This document shows positions 1-7,368 of a DNA stretch of 19,048 bases, piece by piece. A program made the translations under genes and the position numbers. A model generated the notes under the pieces. The model made no database searches and was not told where the DNA came from. It saw nothing but the letters and a program-made list of their open reading frames with translations. Position 1 is the stretch's first letter. Each line of letters starts with the position of its first letter. This DNA is from Spirochaetaceae bacterium (GTDB taxonomy: Bacteria; Spirochaetota; Spirochaetia; Treponematales; Breznakiellaceae): the NCBI GenBank assembly GCA_031257075.1, contig JAIRPM010000035.1, positions 1 through 19,048 on the forward strand. Reading direction: 5' to 3'.

Positions 1-123
1 AATCAGGCAAACCGCCCCGCCTTCAACCGTATGCGGGCTATCGAAGCGGCGCACCCCATCGAAAAGGTCGGCAAGGAACTCCGCGCCATGATGACCTGGC
101 TCCACGCTCCGGCGGAAAAGTAG
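1..123 (+). CDS. C-terminal fragment of an unrecognised protein (runs off the left edge)
   Basis: An open frame enters from the left edge and closes at TAG (121-123), giving the last 40 residues of a protein ending in WLHAPAEK. The fragment is mildly basic and amphipathic, including IEKVGKELRAMM, with no membrane segment or metal motif. I do not recognise the family. It does not look like the end of a glutamate synthase large subunit, which would have been the natural partner of the next gene. Codon use resembles the neighbouring genes. The stop codon runs into TAGGGCGCCC, the same TAGGG start seen at the palindrome-associated gene ends further right, but I find no clear stem here. Confidence 0.6.
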   Translation, partial: NQANRPAFNRMRAIEAAHPIEKVGKELRAMMTWLHAPAEK

Positions 124-190
124 GGCGCCCATGAAAACGGCGCTTGCCGGCGAGCCTGTTCAAGACACGCTAACTATGTTACGCTGACCT

Positions 191-1648
191 ATGGCTGACC
201 CCAAAGGTTTTCTAAAATACAGACGCAATGTTGCGCACTACAGGCCGGTAGAAGAACGGGTTAAAGATTATCGTGAAGTTGAAGAACGGCTTTCAGAGAA
301 GGAACGGCGCGAACAAGCGAGCCGCTGTATGGATTGCGGCGTTCCTTTTTGCCATTGGGCATGTCCGCTCGGTAACGCGATGCCTGAATACAACGACAAA
401 CTTTTCCGCGGCGATTGGCTGGGTGCATGGAAAATTTTGGAGGATACCGGGCCTTTTTCGGAATTTACCGGCAGGCTTTGCCCGGCGCTCTGCGAAGCAA
501 GTTGTGTACTCGGGTCGAATGATGAACCGGTTACATGCCGGCAGAACGAATTGGCGGTTGTTGAATATGCCTATGAGTCGGGCCTTGTTGTTCCCCGGCC
601 ACCTCAAAAACGCAACAACAAAAAAATAGCCGTTGTCGGTTCCGGCCCTGCCGGCCTTTCGGCCGCCTACCACCTGAACCGCGCCGGTTTTAGCGTTACC
701 GTTTTTGAAGCCGACCATCTGGTAGGCGGCTATTTGCGTTATGGTATTCCTTTTTTCAAAATGGAAAAAAAGGTAATTGACCGCCGTCTTCAAATTATGG
801 AAGCGGAAGGAATCGTTTTCAAAACAGGGACGCGCATAGGGAACGGGCGTTTTGCTTTTGGGACTGCCGGCGCTGGAACGGGCATTGTCGAACCGCAAAA
901 ACTGCTGGCCGAATTTGACGCGGTTTTGCTTGCGATAGGGGCGCGGGAACCGCGGGATTTGAATGTGCCCGGCCGCGAACTTTCCGGCGTTTATCAGGCA
1001 TTGGATTATCTTTCATTGCAAAACAGACTGCTCTCCGGGGAAAAACCTGATGTGCCGGAAATATCGGCAAAAGGGAAAAAAGTGCTTGTGATAGGCGGCG
1101 GCGATACCGGCTCTGACTGCGTAGGAACTGCCTGGCGGCAAGGCGCGGCGGAGGTAACTCAGATTGAAGTGATGCCTCGTCCACCGGAAACTCGTCCGCC
1201 GCACCAGCCGTGGCCGTTGTGGGCTGGTCTGTACAAAACAACATCTTCCCATGAGGAAGGCTGCAACCGGCTTTGGGCGGTAAACACGAAAGCGTTTGTA
1301 CCGGCGGACGGCGCTCATATACGCGGTGCGCTTCTCTGCAAGGTTGAATGGGCCGCTGAAAACGGCCGCCCGGTAATGTCTGAAATACCTGGTTCGGATT
1401 TTGAGATAGAGGCTGATTTGGCCGTGCTGGCTATGGGTTTTACCCATGTCGTACAGGACGGCCTTGTTGACAGCCTCGGCCTTGAAAAGGACGAACGTGG
1501 CAATATCAAAACTGACGGCCATTGCCGCACCTCAAACCGTAAAGTCTGGGCGGCGGGCGACAGCCGCAGCGGCGCGAGCCTTATTGTACGTGCCCTTGCT
1601 GACGGGCGTTTTGCCGCCGCCGAAATTGCCGCGGCCGTGCTGCCGTAA
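191..1648 (+). CDS. gltD: Glutamate synthase small subunit, GltD-type (Fe-S / FAD / NADPH oxidoreductase)
   Basis: A cytoplasmic flavoprotein that passes electrons from NAD(P)H through FAD and Fe-S clusters to the large subunit, which makes glutamate from glutamine and 2-oxoglutarate. At 485 residues it has normal family length. The N-terminal Fe-S domain has Cys at 46, 49, 54 and 58 (CMDCGVPFCHWACP) and a second group at 97, 101 and 105 (CPALCEASC). The FAD Rossmann motif GSGPAG is near residue 150, the NADPH motif GGGDTG near 302, and the C-terminal FAD motif AAGD near 455. The N-terminus (KGFLKYRR) is typical of GltD rather than of PreT or NfnB relatives. No strong ribosome binding site precedes the ATG. 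murJ starts 4 nt after the stop, so the two are probably cotranscribed. The upstream fragment is not an obvious GltB, so the large subunit must be encoded elsewhere. Confidence 0.93.
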   Translation: MADPKGFLKYRRNVAHYRPVEERVKDYREVEERLSEKERREQASRCMDCGVPFCHWACPLGNAMPEYNDKLFRGDWLGAWKILEDTGPFSEFTGRLCPALCEASCVLGSNDEPVTCRQNELAVVEYAYESGLVVPRPPQKRNNKKIAVVGSGPAGLSAAYHLNRAGFSVTVFEADHLVGGYLRYGIPFFKMEKKVIDRRLQIMEAEGIVFKTGTRIGNGRFAFGTAGAGTGIVEPQKLLAEFDAVLLAIGAREPRDLNVPGRELSGVYQALDYLSLQNRLLSGEKPDVPEISAKGKKVLVIGGGDTGSDCVGTAWRQGAAEVTQIEVMPRPPETRPPHQPWPLWAGLYKTTSSHEEGCNRLWAVNTKAFVPADGAHIRGALLCKVEWAAENGRPVMSEIPGSDFEIEADLAVLAMGFTHVVQDGLVDSLGLEKDERGNIKTDGHCRTSNRKVWAAGDSRSGASLIVRALADGRFAAAEIAAAVLP

Positions 1649-1652
1649 GGCT

Positions 1653-3236
1653 ATGAATTCATCCAAATCCCTCTTACGGCATGGCGCTATTCTCTCTTTC
1701 TTGACACTTCTTTCGCGTATTACCGGCCTTGCCCGTGAAATGACCAAAGCCGCGCTCCTCGGCACCGGTGCGCTTTCTGATGCGTTTTCGGTCGCGTTTC
1801 TGGTGCCCAACCTTTTTCGCCGGCTTTTTGCCGAAGGTTCGGTTGCTGTTGCTTTTATCCCTGTTTTCAAGTCCTGTTTGCTTGACGATGACGGCGATAA
1901 TGCGAAAGCGCGGATGTTTCTCCGTTGTTTTTTTACATTCCTATCGTTTTGCGTGAGCATGGCGGTTGGCGTGGGTATTCTGGCGGCACCGGCCATTGTG
2001 CGCCTGTTTGGAAACGAGGCCTTTGACGAAACCGTACTGCTTACGCGGCTTATGTTTCCTTTTTTGGCTTTTGTATCACTTGCCGCGCTTTTTCAGGGGG
2101 CGCTTAACAGCGTGCATGTATTTATGCCGGCCGGTTTCGCGCCTGTCCTCTTAAACCTGACAACGATAGCCTGCGCATGGGCGTTAAAAGACAGCGCCGG
2201 CAATCCGGCCCGGGCTATGGCTATAGGCGTGCTGGCGGGCGGTTTTCTGGAAGCGGCGGTTCAGATTCCTTTTATCTACAAAAATGGTTTTTCTATCGCG
2301 TTTACCGGCTTGAAACGGGCGTTTACCAACGAAAACACAAAGGCGGTAGTACGCCTCATCGGGCCTACCGTTATCGGTATGGCGGCTTATCAATTGAACG
2401 ACCTTGTATCATCCGCCCTTGCCCGCAAAGCCGGTGTGGGGGTGCTGTCCAGCCTGCAATATTCGCTGCGCCTACAGGAACTTATTTTGGGTGTGTTTGC
2501 CGTGTCGATAGGCACCGTGCTTCTTCCGAGCCTCTCCGAAGCGGCTCAAAAAGGCGATTGGAAAACTTATAACAAAAATCTTTCCGTTTCTATCAATATT
2601 ATTTCGCTCATTACAATACCCGTTACTTTTTTTTCGCTTGTATGCGGTGAAGATTTGATACGGATTCTTTTTCAAATCAAAAATTTCGATGAATCGTCCG
2701 TAAATCTGACGCTGACAGCGTTCAGGTTCCATATCGCGGGCGTTTTTTTCATTGCTGTCAACCGTGTGCTTGCGCCGGCCTTTTATGCCTGTCGTGACAC
2801 CAAAAGCCCGGCTGCCGCCGGCATTGTTTCATTCGCTATAAACATAAGCGCCGCGGCCCTTTTGGTAAAACCTATGCGCGGCGGCGGCATTGCGCTTGCC
2901 CTTTCCCTAGCCGGCGCGGTAAATATGGCGGCGCTGCTTCTTATGCTCCGCAAAAAACACGCTGCCGGAGTTGCCGGAAAAAAATTCATTCTTTCGTCAT
3001 TCGGGTATATGCTCAAAACCGCCGCCCTTTCCGCGTTTGCCGTACTGCCGGTATTCATTGGCCGGTTTGCCCTTGCGCCGCAATTTGCCGGCAGCCGCGC
3101 AACCCGCGCCGCTTCGTGCGTGGGATTTGCTTTGGTTTTTGCGGCGGTTCTTTTGACGCTGCTCATTCTCACCCGCGACCCATGCCTTGCCGTCATCGCG
3201 TCCAAATTAAAAAAAAACAAATCCCAAGCCGTCTAA
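1653..3236 (+). CDS. murJ: Lipid II flippase MurJ (MviN family)
   Basis: A polytopic inner-membrane protein of the MOP exporter superfamily that moves lipid II across the membrane for peptidoglycan synthesis. The start at 1653, just after the gltD stop at 1646-1648, gives 527 residues, the usual MurJ length. The N-terminus has the family signature: SFLTLLSRITGLAREM, then SDAFSVAFLVPNLFRRLFAEG, then FIPVF. About 14 hydrophobic segments follow, with the family's short charged loops. The frame stays open upstream inside gltD, but that extension is antisense-like and lacks family similarity. TAAGG just before the ATG can serve as a weak ribosome binding site. The gene is followed by palindrome copy A. 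Confidence 0.93.
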   Translation: MNSSKSLLRHGAILSFLTLLSRITGLAREMTKAALLGTGALSDAFSVAFLVPNLFRRLFAEGSVAVAFIPVFKSCLLDDDGDNAKARMFLRCFFTFLSFCVSMAVGVGILAAPAIVRLFGNEAFDETVLLTRLMFPFLAFVSLAALFQGALNSVHVFMPAGFAPVLLNLTTIACAWALKDSAGNPARAMAIGVLAGGFLEAAVQIPFIYKNGFSIAFTGLKRAFTNENTKAVVRLIGPTVIGMAAYQLNDLVSSALARKAGVGVLSSLQYSLRLQELILGVFAVSIGTVLLPSLSEAAQKGDWKTYNKNLSVSINIISLITIPVTFFSLVCGEDLIRILFQIKNFDESSVNLTLTAFRFHIAGVFFIAVNRVLAPAFYACRDTKSPAAAGIVSFAINISAAALLVKPMRGGGIALALSLAGAVNMAALLLMLRKKHAAGVAGKKFILSSFGYMLKTAALSAFAVLPVFIGRFALAPQFAGSRATRAASCVGFALVFAAVLLTLLILTRDPCLAVIASKLKKNKSQAV

Positions 3237-3247
3237 AAGAGATTTAG

Positions 3248-3284
3248 GGTAACGCTGATTAGAGCCAATGTAATCAGCGTTACC
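3248..3284 (+). repeat. Dispersed palindrome, copy A (14-9-14)
   Basis: A perfect 14-bp inverted repeat, GGTAACGCTGATTA and its complement, around a 9-nt loop. It lies 11 nt after the murJ stop and is preceded by TAG at 3245-3247, giving TAGGGTAACGCTGATTA. It is the same architecture as copy C (5781-5817), and the third stem pair is T-A here where copy C has C-G. No T run follows the stem, so it is not a textbook intrinsic terminator. Confidence 0.85.
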
Positions 3285-3378
3285 TAGAACAGAGCGTGGT
3301 TTTGCGGCGGTTCTTTCACGTGGTATTGGCGGCAAAAAACCGGCGTAAATGCCGCGATGTACGCCGATACATGAAAGT

Positions 3379-4113
3379 ATGGAAACAGCCGTTATTCTTC
3401 AAGCGCGTCTTGATTCAAGGCGGCTTGCCGGTAAGGCGTTGCTGCCTCTTGCGGGCAAGCCTGTTGTTCAACGGGTAATGGAAGCGCTCAAAGCGGTGCA
3501 TGCGGATGAGTACGTTCTTGCCTGCCCGGAAGAACCCCCGCTTTTTATACATGGCATCCCGGGCCGGAGTACGTCCGAAAAAGAATTTGCCTCGCTTGCC
3601 GAGGCCTGCGGTTTTCGCCTCATTACCGGTTCGAAAGATGATGTTTTGGCGCGGTATTGTTCGGCTATCCGGGCAATAGGCTTTGATACCAAACCGGACG
3701 CGCGCATTATCCGCGCTACGGGAGACAACCCTTTTGTCTTTGCTGATGCGGCTAATGCCATAAACGCGGAAGCGGCTGCCCGAAATGTTGACTATGCCGC
3801 CTATACCGGCCTCCCCTATGGCACAGGTGTAGAATCAGTTGCCGTCCGCGCCCTGCTTCGCTCCGAAACCGAGGCAAAAACCGCTTATGAACGTGAGCAC
3901 GTCTGCCCCTACATCTACGGCCATCCTGAACTGTTTACGCTGTACCGACCTGCCGCGCCGGCAATCTGGCACAAACCGGAATTACGGCTTACTATAGATA
4001 CGCAGCCCGATTATGAAAAAGCCCTGGAATATGCGGGGCGGCTAAAACGTTTTTGGGACGAAGGGATGAACGGCGGAGAGGTCATTGCGGCCGTTTTGCC
4101 AACCGCAGTATGA
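3379..4113 (+). CDS. SpsF-type cytidylyltransferase family protein (CMP-KDO synthetase-like fold)
   Basis: Probably a cytoplasmic nucleotidyltransferase activating a sugar for surface polysaccharide. The N-terminus ILQARLDSRRLAGKALLPLAG is the nucleotide-binding loop of the SpsF/KdsB-like family (usual form QARxxSxRLPGKxL). Then follow DDVLARYCSAI, ATGDNPF (family form R-x-TGDxP) and the late motif YEREHVCPYIY, with LTIDTQPDY near the end; all are characteristic of SpsF. The usual RLPGK is RLAGK here. I choose ATG 3379, giving 244 residues, because the conserved domain begins within three residues of it. An in-frame ATG at 3349 would add ten unrelated residues. The last bases overlap the start of the next gene (ATGA), so the two are translationally coupled. 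The sugar substrate cannot be read from the sequence. Confidence 0.8.
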   Translation: METAVILQARLDSRRLAGKALLPLAGKPVVQRVMEALKAVHADEYVLACPEEPPLFIHGIPGRSTSEKEFASLAEACGFRLITGSKDDVLARYCSAIRAIGFDTKPDARIIRATGDNPFVFADAANAINAEAAARNVDYAAYTGLPYGTGVESVAVRALLRSETEAKTAYEREHVCPYIYGHPELFTLYRPAAPAIWHKPELRLTIDTQPDYEKALEYAGRLKRFWDEGMNGGEVIAAVLPTAV

Positions 4114-5681
4114 AAATTATGCATTGCGCTCCCCGAAAAACTTGGGGGAAAAAACCGAATACGCTGTTTGCTCTTCTGTGCTTCATGGGAGGTTTTTTTT
4201 CTGCTGTGCCGCACGGGCAGGCTGGCGAAACACCCGGCGCTGTTCCCGCGATTGCCACAGCATCAGCGGAAATCGCGGCACCTTCAGCGGAAAATCCCGC
4301 CGCTTCCGCAGAAAACACCGTGCCAGCCGCCGCCATGCCGGAGGAAAATGCCGCGCCGCCGCCGTCCCGGCCGCTGCGGGCAAAAGACACGGCGCTCACG
4401 GGGCCAGCCGTGCGGCCGCCGCGGGCAAAGTATGCGCCGCTTGCGGCAAAACATACGGCCGCCGCGCTGGCCGGGGTAAAAGATACGGTTTCCGGCGAAA
4501 AATACGCGCCGCTTCTTGAACTGCCCGGCATTGACCACCCGCTTACGCGGCGTTACATCGAGCGCTATTCGCAGCCCGGCTTGCGGAAATGGCTTGCGTC
4601 TACGTTAAAGGCTGGCGAGCCGTACCTTGCTTTTATACGCGGCGAGATTGAGCGGCGTGGGCTGCCGCCCTATCTGCTCTATTTGCCCGTAATTGAATCC
4701 GGTTTCGCGCCCGGCGCGCTTTCCCGTTCCGGCGCGAGCGGCTTGTGGCAATTTATGCGAAACAGCATACGCCCCTATATGCAAATCAACGAATGGCTTG
4801 ATGAACGGCGCGATTTCTACAAATCAACCTATGCGGCACTTTCCAAACTGGAATACAACTACAAGGAATTTGGCGATTGGTACCTTGCTCTTGCCGCTTA
4901 CAATTCCGGCGCGGGCGCAATAGCTTCCGTCATTAAACAGACCGGCATCCGTGATTATTGGGAATTGAACGAAAAAAATAAATTAAAAAAAGAAACGGCC
5001 GTTTATATTCCCAAATTACTGGCTGTGTACACTATCGTACATGAACCGCGCCGTTTCGGGCTTGATATTGATTGGACAAACGAAGTGTATGAATGGGAAT
5101 TGGTACCGGTTAGCCGTCAGGTTGACATCATGTTGCTGGCAGGATATGCCGGCCTTCCGAAAGATGCCCTCCATGCCGCGAACCGCGAGCTTGTCTTCAA
5201 TATTACGCCGCCCGTAAAAAACAACGATACGGCTTATACGCTCAAAGTCCGCAAGGAATATGCCGCCGCTGTACGTTCCGTGCTGGAACAGGAAAATTTG
5301 CCCCTTGTCCACAACTATATTCATGTTATCCGGCAAGGGGATACCTTGTCCGCGCTGGCTCTCCGTTATGGCATTAGCGTGGAAACGCTTATCGCGCAAA
5401 ATCCGGGTATTAAGCCAACCGCCCTCCAACTAGGCGCGCGCCTTTTGATACCGGCTATGCGAAACGGCGCTTCCCCGCCGGCCGCAGACGCGCCGCCGCC
5501 AACGGCGGCCGGCAATACAGACAACGGCGGTGCCAAACTGAAAATATGGCGGGTGGTAAAAGGGGATACGCTTTACAGTATTGCCCGGCAGAACGGCGCT
5601 ACAGTCGAGGCGCTTGCCGCAAAAAATGGCATGCGGATAAACGACACGCTAAGCATCGGCCGTATTTTGGAATTGCCCTAG
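4110..5681 (+). CDS. mltD: Membrane-bound lytic murein transglycosylase, MltD-like (SLT + two LysM)
   Basis: A periplasmic peptidoglycan lytic transglycosylase. The ATG at 4110 overlaps the upstream stop (ATGA), giving 523 residues; the longer upstream frame only copies the previous gene out of frame. A basic N-terminus is followed by a hydrophobic signal segment at about residues 19-38. An Ala/Pro-rich linker (about 40-120) contains repeated SAEN and RAK/KYAPL units. The SLT domain follows, with the catalytic glutamate in LPVIESGF (E196), then SGASGLWQF and LAAYNSGAGAI. Two LysM peptidoglycan-binding repeats close the protein: HVIRQGDTLSALALRYG (about 404-448) and RVVKGDTLYSIARQNG (about 480-522). 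MltD proteins share this order. The stop codon TAG is the first three bases of palindrome copy B. Confidence 0.9.
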   Translation: MKIMHCAPRKTWGKKPNTLFALLCFMGGFFSAVPHGQAGETPGAVPAIATASAEIAAPSAENPAASAENTVPAAAMPEENAAPPPSRPLRAKDTALTGPAVRPPRAKYAPLAAKHTAAALAGVKDTVSGEKYAPLLELPGIDHPLTRRYIERYSQPGLRKWLASTLKAGEPYLAFIRGEIERRGLPPYLLYLPVIESGFAPGALSRSGASGLWQFMRNSIRPYMQINEWLDERRDFYKSTYAALSKLEYNYKEFGDWYLALAAYNSGAGAIASVIKQTGIRDYWELNEKNKLKKETAVYIPKLLAVYTIVHEPRRFGLDIDWTNEVYEWELVPVSRQVDIMLLAGYAGLPKDALHAANRELVFNITPPVKNNDTAYTLKVRKEYAAAVRSVLEQENLPLVHNYIHVIRQGDTLSALALRYGISVETLIAQNPGIKPTALQLGARLLIPAMRNGASPPAADAPPPTAAGNTDNGGAKLKIWRVVKGDTLYSIARQNGATVEALAAKNGMRINDTLSIGRILELP

Positions 5682-5722
5682 GGCAACACTGAATAATTCA
5701 ATCGAGAATTATTCAGTGTTAC
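5679..5722 (+). repeat. Dispersed palindrome, copy B, abutting the mltD stop
   Basis: AACACTGAATAATTC (5685-5699) and its exact complement (5706-5720) form a 15-bp stem with a 6-nt loop. Relative to copies A, C and D, a G-C pair in the stem (AACGCTGA) is replaced by A-T (AACACTGA) on both sides, a compensatory change. The element begins with TAGGGCAAC, whose TAG is the mltD stop. The bases after the stem are ACTTTAATACC, which is not a real U tract. Confidence 0.85.
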
Positions 5723-5731
5723 TTTAATACC

Positions 5732-5778
5732 GTATTTGCGTAATGAAATGAGCAAATACAGGCGTTGCGTAGCAACGC
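5732..5778. repeat. Two further hairpins in the mltD/ispD convergent gap
   Basis: GTATTTGC (5732-5739) pairs with GCAAATAC (5752-5759) around a 12-nt loop. GCGTTGC (5762-5768) pairs with GCAACGC (5772-5778) around GTA. With copies B and C on either side, the whole 125-nt convergent gap is foldable. This suits a two-way transcription end, though no classic U-tract terminator is present. Confidence 0.6.
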
Positions 5779-5780
5779 AC

Positions 5781-5820
5781 GGCAACGCTGATTAGTGTCA
5801 AATTAATCAGCGTTGCCCTA
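5781..5820 (-). repeat. Dispersed palindrome, copy C, overlapping the ispD 3' end
   Basis: GGCAACGCTGATTA (5781-5794) and its exact complement (5804-5817) flank a 9-nt loop, matching the 14-9-14 layout of copy A. On the minus strand it reads TAGGGCAACGCTGATTA. Its TGA (5807-5809) is the ispD stop codon, and its preceding codons supply the last residues GQR of IspD. Copies A and C differ by a paired T-A/C-G substitution. Confidence 0.85.
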
Positions 5821-6568
5821 GGGAAGCCGACATTGCCGCAATGTCTTCAGGAAAAGTGATTTTTATGTTTTTTTTGCTGCCTTCTACGGTTTTAACGGTA
5901 CCTATGAATTTACCCCAAATCTCCGCGTCATCGGTGTATTCAACCGGCGGGCTGTCCGGCGAAGCGGCAAGGCTTTCCGCTTCCGCCAGTTCGTGAGCGC
6001 GAAGAATATCCGCGAAAGCAAATGCTTGGGGTGTTTGCGCCAGCGCTATGGTTGCGCGTTTGAGGTGCCGGTCAATATAACCGCAGTCCCCCAATTCTTT
6101 CGGCGTTTCTGTTACAGGAAGCACAGGCAGTACGGCCTTGTAATGCGGTGCCGCCCTCATAAGGCTGTCAATAAGGCCGGTGTCTATCCATGGACGCGCC
6201 CCGTCATGAATTAGCACATAATCCGGCGCTTCCGGCTTGAGCGCATTGAGGGCATGGAATACCGAAACTCTGCGAGACATTCCGCCGGGAACGAAAATAA
6301 GCTTCGGCGGGGATGTCCCTTGCCAAGCGTCCGCCCAGTCGCTGCCGAGTGCGGCGCGGGCGGCAGTCTCGCCCGCTTCGGCGGACAGCGGCACTGTAAT
6401 AGCAATAAGGGGTATGCGGGCGATAAGTGTCCGGACAACGGCACCAAGTACGGTAATATCCTTACCATCTCCGGTTTTACCTATGCAGAGATATTCTTTT
6501 TTGCGCCCGCCCATACGCCGGGAATTCCCGGCGGCGGTAACGATTGCCGCAAATAAGGGTGATTTCAT
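5807..6568 (-). CDS. ispD: 2-C-methyl-D-erythritol 4-phosphate cytidylyltransferase
   Basis: The third enzyme of the MEP isoprenoid pathway, joining CTP and methylerythritol phosphate in the cytoplasm; its products feed undecaprenyl carriers and quinones. At 253 residues it is a stand-alone IspD, not an IspDF fusion. Motifs in order: the N-terminal AAGNSRRMG nucleotide loop with KKEY, then GGMSRRVSV near residue 95, VLIHDGARPW near 118, LAQTPQAF near 176, TDDAEI near 212, and the C-terminal NIKITFPEDI. A short insertion (KTGDGKD) follows the N-terminal loop. TarI-type cytidylyltransferases are the main alternative, but the C-terminal motif favours IspD. It is the last gene of the tRNA-Pro/metK group, 23 nt after the TPR gene. 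The stop codon lies inside palindrome copy C. Confidence 0.9.
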   Translation of the reverse strand: MKSPLFAAIVTAAGNSRRMGGRKKEYLCIGKTGDGKDITVLGAVVRTLIARIPLIAITVPLSAEAGETAARAALGSDWADAWQGTSPPKLIFVPGGMSRRVSVFHALNALKPEAPDYVLIHDGARPWIDTGLIDSLMRAAPHYKAVLPVLPVTETPKELGDCGYIDRHLKRATIALAQTPQAFAFADILRAHELAEAESLAASPDSPPVEYTDDAEIWGKFIGTVKTVEGSKKNIKITFPEDIAAMSASLGQR

Positions 6569-6591
6569 AGAATCGACTGGTTTTTGTCTCG

Positions 6592-7356
6592 CTATTCTTG
6601 TTCCAATACGATGATTCTGCTATGCGCCAAATTTGTCCATTCGGTTTCTTTTTCGTACTTTTCTATCAAAAGGCGGTAGGCGGCAAGCGCTTCCTCTGTT
6701 TTGCCTTCTGTTTCCAAAATGCGGGCAAGTGAAAACTGGGCGCGGGGAGCGAGCGGAAAATCATCGAAATTCAAACTTTTAGACCAATACGTTTTCGCGT
6801 CTTCCTGTTTGCCTGATTCTTCGGCACAGACAGCGGCGTTAAAAAACGATACCGGCGCGAGAAAATTCTTACCGGCTTTTTTTGCGGAATTTATATACGC
6901 TGTTTCCGCATCCGCCCATTTTTCTCGTCCGGCATAAATATCGCCGGCCATAGACCATGCCCGCGCGCCCGTATAACCGGACGCTTTGTCCGCGAATTTT
7001 GATATATCTTCAAGCAATTTGTCCACTTCGGCATGTTGTTCCGCCGTTACCGGAATTGCCGGGGCTGGTGCGCCTTCCTGTTCGCTGCCGGTGTCTGCTG
7101 GGGCATCTGCCGTATCTGCCGCCGCATCTGCCGTTGTCGTAGCATCCGCCGCTTGCGGGACAAAAAAGCCCGATAATTCGCTATACCGGCCGGCAAGTTC
7201 TTCAAGGCCGGCAATGTTTTTTTTGTCAACCACATCGTATACTATAAAAAAACCGGCAGTTCCAGCAGCCGCAAGCCCGATAACCGCTGCTACCACAAGT
7301 ATCGCTTTGCGATGCGCAAAAAAGAATTCACTCAACGAAGTATTTTCCATATTCAT
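6592..7356 (-). CDS. Membrane-anchored tetratricopeptide (TPR) protein, YfgM-like
   Basis: A 254-residue protein of unknown specific role. A short cytoplasmic N-terminus is followed by one membrane segment at about residues 17-41 (AILVVAAVIGLAAAGTAGFF, then IVY). Next comes a coiled stretch, an Ala/Asp/Thr-rich linker at about 68-105 that looks disordered, and three or so TPR-like helical pairs from about 133 to 240, for example KTEEALAAYRLLIEKY. The orientation implied is an extracytoplasmic TPR domain, as in YfgM/ancillary chaperone or BamD-like scaffold proteins; function is inferred from architecture only. Two starts are possible, MNMEN at 7356 or MEN at 7350. The gene begins 12 nt after the upstream regulator stop and is presumably in the same operon. 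Confidence 0.75.
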   Translation of the reverse strand: MNMENTSLSEFFFAHRKAILVVAAVIGLAAAGTAGFFIVYDVVDKKNIAGLEELAGRYSELSGFFVPQAADATTTADAAADTADAPADTGSEQEGAPAPAIPVTAEQHAEVDKLLEDISKFADKASGYTGARAWSMAGDIYAGREKWADAETAYINSAKKAGKNFLAPVSFFNAAVCAEESGKQEDAKTYWSKSLNFDDFPLAPRAQFSLARILETEGKTEEALAAYRLLIEKYEKETEWTNLAHSRIIVLEQE

Positions 7357-7368
7357 AACGCCAGTATA

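Noticed and set aside
176..190. GTTACGCTGAC before gltD, one base from the palindrome arm
   Set aside because: No matching second arm is present nearby; it could be chance.
1446..1652. In-frame extension of murJ into gltD
   Set aside because: It only overlaps gltD in another frame; the MurJ family N-terminus begins at 1653.
3248..3284. Calling the palindromes intrinsic terminators
   Set aside because: No U run follows the stems and the stems are only moderately GC-rich; they are reported as repeats, with transcription ending left as a possibility.
4082..4531. Long minus-strand and alternative-frame ORFs across the mltD linker
   Set aside because: Low-complexity GC-rich codons create open frames in several phases; only the frame carrying the signal peptide, SLT and LysM has recognisable domains.
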